A stretch of DNA of 64,000 nt from Moniliella sp. 'wahieum' (lineage: Eukaryota; Basidiomycota; Moniliellomycetes; Moniliellales; Moniliellaceae), in NCBI GenBank assembly GCA_003971905.1, contig RSEE01000050.1, positions 186,001 to 250,000 of the forward strand, in the 5' to 3' direction. Every line of letters starts with the position of its first letter. The stretch's first letter is position 1. The notes under the pieces are model-generated. The model saw only the letters and a list, made by a program, of their open reading frames with translations. It searched no databases and was not told the origin of the DNA. The position numbers and the translations under genes were made by a program. Shown here piece after piece: positions 10,870-22,931 of the stretch.

Positions 10870-11599
10870 GAAGACGTAGCGTGGTGCGGCACGGTCTGGG
10901 CTCAATGGATTCTGTGCCACACCCCTTTGCCTCCCAGTAGTCTACAGGCTTGGAGGTTGAAGCTTGACGCGTGTCGTCGTCAACGACCTTTCGCCTCAGG
11001 CTGAGGCCTCATCCTCGCGATGAACCGTACATTCACCACAGTGTTGCCACTGCTACCTCATATTTGTTCTCCCTCAGTGCGGCATGAGGCTTGAAGCTTG
11101 AGGAGAGGCCGAACGGTGCCTACAAAATAGCCGAGAGCAAGTGACTGGAAGCGTTTGGCTGTGATGCCTCCTTGTACAACTAGAAAGTTGTCACAGCATC
11201 GCTGGTCATACTCTGTTGGCGGCCTTTGGCCGCGGCGTGGCGGTATCTGCCCGTAAGAAATCCTGTTCTATCGTTGGGGGCTAGGAAAACAGCCGAGGGA
11301 GTTTGATATATGACCTGGTATGACATGCGTGACACTAGTCTGGCCGAGCCAAAGTGAGGTTGAGATCGGAGAGAATGACTCGAATGGATGGATGTGGTCG
11401 ATAAGGCAAGTGCCAGAAGAATCGCAGTGCGGTCGACTTGTCTCGTTTTGTTTGGCTTGTTGCTCCGGTCGGCTGGCAGCCAATTTTCTTCGTTTCAATC
11501 TTCAATGTTTCATCTCAAACTTTTTTTCGTGCCTGCTCGAGGCTGCCGCCACTGCCTTTTGGGCGCTCCTCCTGCTGTGCGGCAACCACCGCGGGCAGG
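10870..11599. other. intergenic, no gene seen
   Basis: About 730 bp with two GAAGCTTGA-type words (10950-10962 and 11089-11100) and a CAGGCTGAGGCCTCAT word at about 10996-11011. Members of the same word families recur in other spacers of the window. Confidence 0.5.
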
Positions 11600-13450
11600 A
11601 TGACGTGTGGCACCGACGAGCTGGACGTGTCCAACGCCAAGCACGCCGCCAAGTCGGCCGCCCAGCGGGCAGGCATGGCGCAGGGCAAGTGTTCTCGCTG
11701 CAGGGCCGCTCGGGCCTGCCGTCCGTGCTGCGGATCCGGGAAGAACGGTTTTGTGCGCCGTGCGTCGGGGCGCATCTGCGCAACCGCGCGTCCCGTGGGG
11801 TGGGCAGTATGGGCGCGGCGCGAGGCGCGGCCCTGGCCACGGGAAACAAGTCTGTGCTCCTTTCTCATTCGGGTCGGGCGGGCGGAGCGAGCCTGCTGCG
11901 TTTGACAGCGGACTTTTTCCATGTGGACCCCTTGGCCGTGCCCCCGTTGGCGGGAGAGACGCAGCCTACGGTGGCTGGGCCTGTGCCTGCCCGCACCACG
12001 GCGGAGGCCGCCTCCCTTCCGCTCGCAGGAGCAGGAGGGGAGGAGGACGAAGATTTGTTTACGCCGGTGCGCAAGGAGAGGAAAGTGCAGCGACGGGGTC
12101 CGCCGCGCGAAGTGGATCGGGTGGATGTGGTGCACGTGGATTGCTCTGCGCTCTTGCGCGGCGGGTGGGACCAAGTCCAAGCGCGTCGGGAGGAACGGAG
12201 GCGGGTGCTGCACGAGGCCGTCGAGGCGCAAAATACGTTGGTCGCCGAGCGGGCCGAGCGGCCGTACCGTCTGCTGATGGTGGGGATCGAAGATGTGTTT
12301 GCGCCGGACCGGGCGCTGGCAGCGCTGGTGCAGCAGGGCGAGGTAGCGCCCCTGTTCGAGGCGTGGGAAGGGGAAGTGGATGCCGCTCCGCCTTCGACGT
12401 CCGATCAGGACGGGGGCGCGGAAACGCGGCTAAGCGCGATCCGCGCCTTGTTTGGCCAAGTGCTGGGATCGAGCAAGGCGGACAAGAGTGCGCTGTCGCG
12501 TGCGGAAGGACTGCATCAGATCCTCGTCGATACACTGCTGCGTCGGATAGCCGGCATGGGGGGCTATGCGGCGCTGTTGTACGGCACGTCGGCCACCCGG
12601 ACAGCAGTCAGCTTTCTCTCTGGTCTGGCCGAAGGCAGGGGCGCCAGTCTGTCCGTGTCGCATGCGCAAAAAGTGTGGTTCCGCTCGCCTCAGTCGGAAC
12701 CTGTCTTGCTTCTCCGCCCGCTCGCCGAGACAGCGGCAAAGGAAACGGCGTACTTTGTCCGTCAGTTCCACCTTCCTACTCTCCTTCCTATGGAGATGGA
12801 TATCGCTTTCCTTGCGCGGGCCTGGGACGAGCGCCCAGCTCGATTGGCAGGTTGACCGGCAGCTTCGTCCAGGCCCTCGAAAGAGGCGTCAGTAGTACTT
12901 CCTCCACTGTGGGCGGCATCACTGGCAAGATCGCGCTTCCCTTGAGGAAGACTTTCACCTGGCCCACCAACCTAGCTTGCACGGCTCGCTGCAGCACAAG
13001 TTTCTCGCCGAAGCGCTCGAGGCGCCCACGTGGGGTACATCGGCACTGTGCTGTGCGCTCTGCCTTCTCCCCCGCGGCCCAGAGGGGGCGCGCTCGTGGC
13101 GCGATCGCACCGCTCTCACTTCTCTCCATCCCGCACCGGCGCCCCAAGAGCAAGGCGAAGATCGACTGAGCTCCCATTTGTGTTTTGGCTGCACCATCCT
13201 CCTCCCTGCCAACAAGGTACCACTTCCGTCGCATGTGGGCACCATCTTGTCCCTGGCTCCCACGCCCGTGGACCAAGGGTGTGCAAGTGAGTGTGGAGCA
13301 TGTGGGTGTGAATCGCAAGGCACGGGCTGTGCCACGCGTTCAGCCAACCCCACCGCCGGCGCCGACAAGCAGCACGCTCGCCCACCGATGCGGAAAGTGG
13401 GGCGGGAGGAGATTAAGGCCCAACTGGACGGATTCCTACTGGAAGAGTAG
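11600..13450 (+). CDS. cytoplasmic tRNA 2-thiolation protein 2 (Ctu2/Ncs2)
   Basis: With Ctu1/Ncs6 it makes the complex that thiolates the wobble uridine U34 of tRNA-Lys, -Gln and -Glu (mcm5s2U) in the cytosol, using Urm1 as sulfur carrier. Visible features are an N-terminal zinc-type Cys pattern (GKCSRC, about 11683-11700, then RFCAPC, about 11747-11765), the degenerate nucleotide-loop region (SVLLSHSGRAGGASLL, about 11850-11900), the core helix HQILVDTLLRRIA (about 12513-12550), the SATRTAVSFLSGLAEGRG segment (about 12590-12640) and a C-terminal CALC...LCFGC pair (about 13060-13185) before the tail EIKAQLDGFLLEE. Known Ctu2 proteins have lost the catalytic cysteines of Ctu1. Frame breaks occur near 11700, 12850, 12960 and 13210-13290, the last perhaps an intron. 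It is convergent with the next minus-strand gene. Confidence 0.85.
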
Positions 13451-13771
13451 GAGATGCGAACCTGGATTGCATGCTACTACCGTAGCCGATGTCGCGGCGC
13501 GGAAGAAGAACCAGAGCCTGTCTGTTATGTACCACACTACCACCCGAGTCAATGTAGCTCTTTTTTCTCGCGTCCTTGGCTGCTCGGGGACATGCCACCT
13601 AGCCTTCTATCTATGCACCTGAGTAGCATGCCGATCCAAAGTTGAGTGAATACACAGTAGCCAGGAACCCACGAAAGCGGCAGGCGAGGCTCGCGGACAA
13701 GGGCGGGGAGGAGGGGGGGGGGAGGGGTGAAAGAACAAGAAAGTGAAGGAGAAGAGTCCAGTGGCGTTAAT
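13451..13771. other. convergent 3' intergenic region
   Basis: About 320 bp between the CTU2 stop and the end of the opposite-strand gene. It presumably carries both 3' UTRs. There is a G-rich run at about 13710-13725. Nothing else was seen. Confidence 0.5.
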
Positions 13772-15593
13772 CTAGGCAGTCGAGAGAGATCCTTGGCGAT
13801 CATCCGATCCAACGCGTAGAGCATAGCGAGTCATTTGACAGCCAGGCAAAGCAGCAAGGGGCCAGCCAACCAACGCTTTACCGGCGCTGTCGGAGAAGGG
13901 GCTGACGACGGCGACGCGGGCCCTTGGCAGCGCCTTGTTGAGCGCGAATCCGGCGCGCCAGACGGAACCCAGATCGGGCCGAGTCGAGAAGATCTTTGCA
14001 CACGTGCTGCACATGTTCCAGCTGGAGCACGCCTTTGCACACGCCATACGCTTCCGGATGCCGTCGGACCAACTCCAAGCCATGCTCCACCATCTTATCC
14101 ATCAAGCCGGCGTTGGAAGAGTAAAAATTGCGCGAGGAAAAGTCGAGGTTGAACACCTGGCGCCGCTCCAGCGTCGGATCTTTGCTCCCTTTCGGCACCA
14201 CCTTCTCCACCCACCCTAACGGCTTGCATTCCCGCAACTGGCGGAACTCGCGCACACCCAGGTAATGGTACAGGTGCACGCGGAGGTCCAGCAACAGCTT
14301 CCGGTTACGGAATCGCTTGTCCGACTCGGGAATGAAGGTCATCAAGCCGTCTTGTTGAGCAAGCCGGGGGCAGGAGGATCGAGAGTGACAGCGGATGGTT
14401 CGGTAGCTAAGGTGGTGACAGGGGCAGAGGAACGAGGCGCCAACGCAGCGAGCGCAGCCATCTGGTTCGCATCGCGATGAGGGGTGGCGCCGGGGTGGCA
14501 ATGGATGCGGAATACAGGCGCTGGGGGCGAGCGAGAGGAAGGAAGTGGGTGGCATCGCTGGTATCCCTTGCGGCGCAGAGATGGGCTGCGCCGCTTGCAC
14601 AGAAGCAAAGGGCGACACCACCCCATTGTAGCCTTCCACCAGGGCAGAGGCGGGGACGGTGGGCATGCTTCCAGTTGATCGCGGAACTGACCACATGCTA
14701 TCTCCCGCCGTGGGGGAAAGTGCAGGAGGAACGGGCCACGTCGGGGCCATGGCCGCCGTCGTTGCGTTCGGCGCCATGGGACTCACGGAGGCATTTGGTG
14801 AAGGGCCCGTCACGGACAGACTGGGCACAGCGGAAGTGGGCCGGAGGATGATGTTGTTACTCCTTGGCTCTTGTGGGGGCAGATTGTGGGGTGAGGGACG
14901 GGCTTGGACGGTCATCCAGGGCAAGGAAAGGGCGTTCGAGTCGGAGAAGGAGCGAGGCCCGAGAGTCAAGTCGGAGGGGTCGAAGCTTGGGATAAAATTC
15001 ATGTCGAGCGCACCAGGGCCCTGGCCTGTTGGGCGCACAGGCGGTTCGCATACCTGCTTGGGTGACAGCTCTGGTTCCTCGAGAGAAGGTGGAAGCATCT
15101 GGAGCGTGGACTGCTTGAGCTGTTGCAGCTGACGGTTGTTGGAGCGGAGAGCGACAGAGATGGTGTGGACGCGTTGGTTGAGCAACATGTTGGGGTCGGC
15201 CGGTTTGAAGGACAGCGCTTCTTCTGGGGGCATGCCGGACGCAGGCGGGGCGACAGCAGTGGCCGACTGGACGGCGTGGGTGAGGTCCTCGACATAGCCC
15301 AGCGTCTGCTCGGCGAGGGTGAGGGCGTGGGTCTGCAGAGCGGTGTTGAGGAATGGGTCGGGGGCAGGGTCAAGGAGGCTGGCATGGACTGTGGCGCTGG
15401 GATCGGAGCTGCTGGGCAGGGAGAGAGGGCGGGGGAGGCGCCAGGGTCTCGGGGGAGGAGAGGGTGTGGGGCCGGCGGGGAGGTGTGGGACGAGTGCTGG
15501 AGCAGCAAGGGCGGCGGCGACGAGGCGGAGCGGACGGGCATCTCGGTGAGCATGGCGAACGAGGGCGAGGGCGAGGGCATCGACAGGGGACAT
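13772..15593 (-). CDS. unrecognised protein, disordered N-terminus and conserved-looking C-terminus
   Basis: A frame from MSPVDALALALVRH (15593) stays open for over 1.5 kb. The first 350 or so residues are Pro/Ser/Ala-rich with a helical stretch (TLAEQTLGYVEDLTH). The C-terminal part looks folded: RNRKLLLDLRVHLYHYLGVR (about 14245-14305), then WVEKVVPKG, RQVFNLDFSSRNFYSSNAGL and LELVRRHPEAYGVCKGVLQL (about 14030-14090). The middle, about 14360-14560, reads better in a neighbouring frame (PVTTLATEPSAVTLDPPAPG), so two compensating indels are likely. The end is either at 13878 or, after another break, at 13772 with a hydrophobic tail. I know no family for it. The real start may be further upstream, since the frame extends to 15731. 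Confidence 0.6.
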
Positions 15594-18237
15594 GCCAGCG
15601 GGCGAGGGAGCGAGGGGTGGTGGAGGCAGGATGCGGCTGGCGGCAGAGGCGCCTCTCTGGCTCGCCTGCTTGTTCGCACCGCAGCCAACAGCGGGGCCCT
15701 GCGGCCTGGTGCCGCCGTCACGCGTCATCACGCCTCAGCGCCTCGGCAGCTTCGGCCGAGGCTGGTGTGGTGCAGGGCACCGGTCAGGCTCACCTGCCGC
15801 CGCTGCCCCGCGCACCCTGCCCCCGGCCCTTGCGCCTCAGACGGCGTACCCGGTCCTCACCGTCACCCCCAGATTGGCGGGGAGTACAGAGTGCGCATGG
15901 CGCGCCTGTCGGTGCGGGGCAGATACGGCGGCACTAGTGACGTGTGACGTGCGAGTGACTAGCGTGACTAGTGTCTTTTCTCCGGGTCACCGGTTTGGCA
16001 GAGAGGGGGCTACCGGCTACGGGGGCGCTGGACGCACACCCGCGACGGACTTGGGTGGCGCACAAGGGCCTGCCTGGCCTGGGGAGTGAATGACAAACGC
16101 ACTCAAGGCGGCACCGCGTGCGCGGGAACTCAGTACTCACACCCCAGATCTCACGCGAGTGCGCCAACCGAGGCCAGAGTACGCAGTGCTTCCCATCGAC
16201 CACCCCAAAGGACGACCACCGGTCACCGATCCATGCCCACTGTTGCTGGTCGCATGAATGGATGAGCATGACGGGTGACGGGTGACGCATCGGGTGACGC
16301 ATCCTGGCTGCGTCATCTGTGTCACATGTGACACAGGCTCCCCTTTCCCCAGGCGGAGGGGCGCACGGGGGGGGGTGGTGGATGTGGGGTCGGGGTGGCG
16401 GGTGTGGCGGGGCAGCGCGCAGCCGCAGCCATTCGCCCGCCGCCTTTGTGCCGCCGGCGCTCGCGAGGGGAAGGGCGCCCACTGCCTCGCACCCTGGCTC
16501 CGCGCCAGGCCAGTGGCTGGTGACCGGTGAGGTTGGGCACTCGTGGCGCATGATGCATGGTGCATGATGCATGATGCATGATGCATGATGCGATCGATGA
16601 GCCTCAGTACACCGATGCGAGGCGCGCACAGGAGTACAGGAGCACGCAAGGCGGTGCACAGCAGATGGTTGCCGGCCCCCGCACCCTTGCCACCCGCCTC
16701 AGGGCCCCAGCCTTCCTCCCGGTATGCCGTAGGCATGCCTTTGCATGGTACGCGCCAGGCGCCCACACCCTCATCCGACCCAGACACGCCCAGTCAACGT
16801 AAGCTCAGCGCTCACCGGCACCAGCGGTATACGCTCACTCCTCGTACGCAAGACTCGGTGTACTCTTCAGCAACTCAGTACTCACAGTATATACTGAACT
16901 CAGAAGTGCACAGGACTAAACCGCTCAACGTTCGACGTACTGAAAACGTTGAATTCGTCAACGTTGTTCATCGATCTCATCAGATCTCAGATTCAGATTC
17001 AGATTCGATTATGCACGTTGCGAGTACATCGAGAACTTTTCAACGCCCAAACGCGTCGTCAACGTGTCAACGGTGAGCTCAACTCGAGCGCTGCGCGCAT
17101 GCGCTTCATTCATCGAGATCTCATCTCGGTACTCTATCAGGCGCTGCGCTGTTTAAGGGTGCCCAACGCGTTTTAGGCGTTGATTTAGTTGGTATTGAAC
17201 ACGCCGGGCGGTGGTCAGCCACTGCCCACTCGCATGCCACATCAGAGAAGTCACTAAGGAGTCACTACTAGTCACTGTAGTCACAGTGGTTCAATAATAG
17301 TAACACACAGAACACTGGCAGTATAATCCTCTGTAGCATGTAGACCTTCATATCAATGGCCTAACCTACCCCTCCCACCTACTAATACGCCCCTCTCTTC
17401 ATTCACCCAGAAGTTCTTTCTTGCCACCACAGTTCGCACTTGCTGGATGCGGTGCTGGGCGCAATGATTACTGATGCATGATGCCTGATGACTGATGGTA
17501 AACGCCTTAAGGTTGAAGATTCAAGCTCGAAGATGAATATGGCAAGGGGCTCCAGGACCCCCCCAGAGTAGTATATACCGTTGCGGCTCCTCTCTGCACC
17601 ACAGTACTACAACCAGGGCATTTCCCAACTCCTATTATCTTCTGACATTCTCACTGTGGGAATACAGTCGTCGCTTCGCTGATCGAGTTGATCAAAATAT
17701 GAAACTGGGTGGATCATGAACTGAGTCCTCTCCATCTCCAAGCTCCACAAAGATTCCCAGCTGCAGTTAGGGTCAAACATCTTGTGCCGTCTGCCCTCGC
17801 TTCCCTTGAACCCTCACGACGGGGCCCGCCTCCATCCTTGCTGCATCATGTACACGCAGTCTCTGCCTTCGCATCAACCCCAACCCAAAGCAGATTTCCT
17901 CGGCTTTCTACCAGCAAACACCAGAAAAAATGCAGCAGCGGGGTGAGATCAAAAACGGTTAATAAGGGGTCCCGACGAGGGTCGGGGGTCTCAGTGATGA
18001 AGTCAAATGCAATGTGGTGGCAGTGCAGGGCGGCTACACACTGCGCGTTCATACATGAGCAGTAGGGTGTGGTATCTTGTCCAGCTACGTGGCACGTGTG
18101 TCCTTCGTCCTTCAGGAATTACTACAAACGCCAACCATCCCTCGCTCCGCGCCATCGTTCCCTTCCTTGGCTGGAAAGGAATCAAGCCAGAGGCTAACAT
18201 GTGGACACATGCGCATCTCATGATCAGCATCATATCA
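15594..18237. other. 2.6 kb repeat-bearing intergenic region
   Basis: It lies between two minus-strand genes. It carries GTGACG-type words (15935-15970, 16262-16310), an ATGCATG array (16549-16591), a small GATTCA run (16988-17008) and scattered AGTACTCA words (16850-16890). The base composition drops towards AT around 17250-17700. Open frames here show no conserved protein. Confidence 0.5.
16549..16591. repeat. ATGCATG / TGCATGA tandem repeat
   Basis: Five to six copies of an 8-bp unit GATGCATG. The core ATGCAT is palindromic. It is non-coding. A degenerate copy is at about 17473-17490. Confidence 0.85.
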
Positions 18238-20271
18238 TCAGTGCATACATAAAAATGGACACTCAAAAAAAGAGTGCCAGCCGATCCAACTGAAGAAAGG
18301 CCAGCTACGAAGAAGCGAATGTGTGCGAGCCCGGTGGGGGTCCGTCTTGAGGGGGTCGTACAGTTCCAGCCCTTTGCCTTGGCGATGCCTCCTCCGCTGC
18401 TCATCTGTCGCCTCAAACACGGTCCAGAAACGCAGTTCGTTCCCGCCCGTATCGACGGAAGCTAGTTTCTGTCCATCGGGGGAGAGAACAGAACGAGGAT
18501 GCGACCTTCGTGCGCCGATCTGATCGACGATGAAGCACTTGCCCGAAGGGTAGGACCAGAGGTTGATGCACCCGCTTGGCGAGCCGTCGGAGGAACCGTG
18601 GGTGGTGAGCAGTTCTCGGTGGTACCACGACCAATGAATCGAGGAAATCTGTGCTTCGGTTGTCCACGACATGAGACGTGCATCGGTCTCCACGTTCCAA
18701 ATATTGACAGCACGACACGCCGAACCTCCTCCGGTGGCAAGAATGTTGTTGTTGAAGGGCGACCAGGACATGGCCTGATGGACAAGCAGAGCAGAAGCGT
18801 CAATACCCCAACACGGAGTGGCAAGAAGGGAGGAAGACATACCTTAACGGCTGATTTGTGCTCGGTGCGGGTCATGAGGGGCTCCGTACTGTTCCGATCG
18901 TACACCTTGACAATGTTATCGTTTCCCCCCGTGGCCAACAGTCCTCCATCGTCCCGCCACAGCAGACCACAGGTATGGCCGGCATGTGCATTGATCGACC
19001 GGATGGTGCTATCAGCGGCGCGAATGTCGTGGTCCACCACCAGGCCTGAAGCGTAGCCCAGTGTCAACGTTGTCGCATCCGCCCATCCCAACGTGCATAT
19101 TGCTGACACGGTGGCCCCACCCTCTGGATTGGGCTTGATGGTCCGCACCCGCCTTCGCTCCACCGTATCCCACACTTGAGCATATCCACCTTCGGTACCG
19201 ACCACGAGGAACGTCCCATCCGGGTGCCATTTGAGAGAGGAAATCAAGCAGGTGTACCCGCCACCCACCCTCTCCGACTCTTCAGCAAGATCCACCAGCT
19301 CATACACCTGCGCCTCTTCGCAGTCCCAAATGAATGCCCTTCCCTGCAGTGCAATGGCCACTTGGTTTGTCACGGACCAGTCCATCAAGTTGTAGTAAAA
19401 GTCATCACAGATGTCCGCCGCATCCAAGACCTTTTCGGGCTTGTTGGAAATGGGACGACGAGCATGAAGGTTGTTGGTAGCTGCGCTCAAAAGTCGTCTT
19501 TGCCTGACTGATGCCACAGAGGAGGAACCTGCGTTCGCCCCAGGCGGCCGTGGGGCAAAGGACAAGACTTGGGGCGTAAACTCAATCCCCAATGCTGCTG
19601 CACTCCGGGCCGCCGAGTTGAGCGCCTGCTGTTCTTCCAGATCAGTCATGGAACCCGTAGGGAGGAGATGGGCATCTTTGATCGCATCAGCTTGCTGAAG
19701 GAGGGAAGAGGTGTCCTCTCCTTCGCTGGGCGCTCTGGACTTGGTTGAATGCTCTTTGCTGAAGCTGGAGAGCGACTCGCCTGCCCCGCCCCATTGAGGT
19801 GGTGCCTTCAATACGCCGCTCAAGTTTCGTTGGGCCAGGAAACGGTCCTATGTTTCCAAGTTAACCTCGGGTTCCAAACAAAAACGGGAAAATGGGACGA
19901 CATACAGCAAGGATCGTTTCGGTTTTGCTCCCCGACTCGTATTCGGTCCAATCGCGCGTGATCTTGCCCAACCCAGGAGCCGAGGGCAGCAAGTCGTCGT
20001 ACGCCCCTGGACCAAGAGAAGGCAGGGAACGCTTGTGGTGCAACTTGGACCCGGATGCAACAGAGAAAGGGTTTGGGGAGCGCTTGGACCGGCTGCCCAA
20101 AGAGATGGTGGCCAAGTTGGAGGTGAGGGCATTGATGCCACCAGCGCTCGCGCGGCCGCCGCTGCGTAGCTCTGAGGCAAATAGATTCTTGCCCATGGCG
20201 AGGGACGAGTCCAGCCGCGAGGACTCGTCCGGGCGGAAGATGTTGCCAGAGAAGGGTGAGTCCGTGAGCAT
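18238..20271 (-). CDS. Cdc20/Fizzy-family WD40 activator of the APC/C
   Basis: Recruits substrates to the anaphase-promoting complex. Three exons join in phase with no frame break: 20271-19906, 19847-18843 and 18774-18238. The introns are 19848-19905 and 18775-18842 (GTATGT donors), giving 635 residues. The N-terminal 120 residues are Ser/Gly-rich and disordered. A degenerate C-box reads ADRFLAQRN at the exon 1-2 junction, against DR(F/Y)IPxR in the family. The propeller starts at KVLDAADICDDFYYNLMDWS. Later blades carry LLATGGNDNIVKVYD, ILATGGG, LLTTHGSS and ELRFWTVFE. Blade words ILATGGG and the charged EQRRRHRQ segment after the last blade are closer to Cdc20 than to Cdh1. The expected C-terminal Ile-Arg tail is absent from the frame, which ends in ECPFLCMH. 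A diverged or meiosis-type paralogue is possible. Confidence 0.85.
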
Positions 20272-21579
20272 GCGTCGTGGTGGCAGAAGACAGCGCCTGG
20301 GATCAGGCTAAGTGGTGCCCAAGTTGGACGCTGGCAAGAGCCGAGCCAAGAGCCAAGCACCATGTAGAATCTACTGCCCTGCCTTATGTACGCAACGGCT
20401 GTTGCAATTTCAAGTTTGTGTCCAACTTGCAATGTGGTTGTCAGGCAATCCGCCCATCACATTTCAAATTGCAAAGGCCCCGCTGTAAGCTTCCCCTGCT
20501 CTTCACTCTGGTTTGGCACCGCCATGGTGTCCTCAACACCTCTTCTACTCTTCTGCCCGCTGCTAGTCCAATTGTTCCATGGTTGCGGCACGTGTCGGCT
20601 TGGTCGACAACAGAGTTGCTGTCAACGTTGTCACAGCAGGCTTAACTGTTATGGCCCCGCAGCCATTACTGTGTAAGCCAGCAAAACCAGTCCTTTTGTA
20701 TACGGGTACGCTCGGACCCATGACAGACGTCTCGCTCCTATAATTGGGAGAACTAGTGGTAAATGCTAAACCTGCAGTACGCTACTATACGCTCGATCCT
20801 TCTTCAAACACTTTACTTGGATACTATCCACCTAAAAGGAAGAGTCGCCCCTGCCCCTTCTCCTTTCCCCTCCAGCTGAGTACAGCACAGAAACCCCTCC
20901 CTCCGCCATCGGATTCATTATCTAACTTGCTTCCACCTGCACTGTAGTCATATTTCCCTACTTCACAGACTTCTCTCTTTCCCTGACCTTTACATGTGCT
21001 ACTACACTGCATACCCAAAGCTGGAATTTGCTTTTCTGTCCCTTTTCTGTACTTTCTTGGCCCGTTGTTTCCGAAGCTGCTGTGCTACATTGGCGGGGAG
21101 TGCATTAGGGGTGAATCGAGGTTGGGAAACCGGTCTATTACGGAAGATAGAAACTTAATGTGTATGCATGCTGGATACCGAACGATACGACGTGACAGCG
21201 CCTCTCTCTTTACTAGTCACTTTAGATTGGGACAGGTGAGAGGAGAGCGAGGGGCTACGCAGAAGATGGGACTCACCTTCCCCACCTACCACCACGACGC
21301 TCGAAGATGGATCATTTCATTTGCCCCATGCTTCTGAAACCTATCACCTCTGCGCCTGTTCTCGCGTATCACTCACCTCCAGGTTGTCAAGTGCAAAGAA
21401 TCCAGTCTTTCTCAGAACGCGATGGCAAGGAATAAATTGGGTGGCCAGGGGAGAACGTCTGGCAAGCCAGTGGGGCATGTTGACTTGAGTTGAGGGACGG
21501 TGGTGGAGGTGCAAGAAGGAAGAACGGAGCCGAAGGAAAGCAAAGAAAAGGGGTATGGCGGGGGGGGGGGGAGCAAGCG
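20272..21579. other. intergenic, no gene seen
   Basis: 1.3 kb upstream of the Cdc20-like gene and downstream of WHI2. It is AT-richer than its neighbours. No protein-like frame and no clear repeats. Confidence 0.5.
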
Positions 21580-22931
21580 TTACAGCAGACTCAACTCCAA
21601 CGTCCAGATCCGGCGGGCCATACCCGCACCCGGCGTCCGCGTCCCTCCTTCCACAGCGCCAATTCGGCACGGGTCATGCCGGCAGTAGGAAAGGCTTCGG
21701 AACCAGGCACGGTCGTCGATCCCGTCCGCGCACCCGGACCCAACTCACTCTCCTCTTCCTCGACGGGGGGGACTTCGTCCTGGCTTGGTGGTAGGTCCGC
21801 TTTCTCCCCCTCGTTCACAGGCACAATCACATCCACCGTCCCACCAGCACTTGCGCGCGGGCTTCCTCCAGAACAGCAGCAGTTTCTGCGCAGTAGCCAG
21901 CTGGGTTTGATCTAGCCGACTTCATCGGGGCGGGGACATACTGTGCCTCTTCTCCTGCCGCTTGTCGCGAATCAATCGCAGCGATGGCCTCCGTTTCACC
22001 TGCATGGATCGTTCCTGTTTGAGCAGAACGAGAGCGATGGAGACCATGCTGCATCGGGCCGGCTCAAGAGCCCGGAACCCCCAGTCATCAGAGCGGTCAA
22101 AGCCACTTAGGGGTTATAAGGTTAGCGGTGCAGAGAGCATACAAGGAAACGGGGCAGAAACGCCACCTCATGCAGAGCATGTCAATCAGGTGCTGCTCAG
22201 CAACATTGTTTCCTGTTGACGTTGCGCTGCAGCGCGGTGAAAATGTGGCGGCGATTGAGAGCAGCGCTTGGCCAGCCTTCTCTTTGAGTTCGAGCAGCTT
22301 GTTGGTTGGTGCTCCGCTCACGAGATTGGTCGCTTCGTCATCTGGGTTGGGTTCGTAGGCGCTCGTCAAAGCGGCAAGCTCCTCAGGGGCAAACGGGCGG
22401 CTAAAGTCAATGGGGTGGAGGGGGGGCAGGTCGGTGCGCGGCGGACCTGAGGCGGGGCGGGGATGGCATAGTATTCCAGCTCTTCGCGCAGAACAATGAC
22501 AGCCTGGCGCGACAGAAGCGGGCTCTGGCCGTTGGGCGTATAGAAGGGGTTGAGGTACATGCGGCCCGGGGAGGCGGCATCGCCGTTGGGGCGGTAGCGT
22601 CCGCGCACGCCTTGCTCTTCGCTCCCGTAAAAGTCGTCCTGGGCAGACTTGAAGAAGCTGAGGACGTACGAGAGACAGGCCGGATCAAGTCCGAGTAGTA
22701 CACGCCTTCCTGCTCTTCTAGGTCAGCTTCGGCGTCGCCATCTTCCCCGTCGGTAGCGGGCGCAGGGAGGGGGAACAGCCCCTGGGGAAAGAGACAGAGC
22801 AGAATGTTCTCCGGTAGCTCGACCAACACATCACGGTCCAGCGTGAAAAGGGTGCCGCGCAGATCGAGGTGGATGGGGCGGGTGTTGGCCTGGGCCTGTT
22901 CCCACAGTGTCGCGGACACGGACGTCTCCAT
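21580..22931 (-). CDS. Whi2-type BTB-domain growth/stress regulator
   Basis: Whi2 works with Psr1/Psr2 phosphatases in the general stress response and in restraining TORC1 under low amino acids. The start is METSVSATLWEQ (22931). The BTB/KCTD-like fold opens with IHLDLRGTLFTLDRDVLVEL and NILLCLFPQGLF (about 22790-22880), continues with PACLSYVLSFFKSAQDDFYG (about 22630-22690) and ends with the family hallmark VLREELEYYAIP (about 22460-22495). The C-terminal half has PIDFSRPFAPEELAAL, EQHLIDMLCM, an intron at 22106-22166 that restores MLCMSGFDRSDDWGFRALEP, then SIALVLLK, the signature LLLFWRKPARKCWW (about 21850-21890) and a closing IWTLELSLL before the stop at 21580. One-base breaks are seen at about 22700, 22420, 21840 and 21620. 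Each has the right protein on both sides. Confidence 0.9.

Noticed and set aside
11607-13169. 520-codon frame overlapping CTU2
   Set aside because: Gly/Arg/Ala-rich shadow. The Ctu2 motifs lie in the neighbouring frame for most of this length, though its last part (about 12850-12960) does carry Ctu2 after an indel.
16137-16787. Overlapping frames on both strands of more than 200 codons
   Set aside because: They run through the ATGCATG array and translate to repeated Met-His-His-Ala or Met-His-Asp patterns without protein character.
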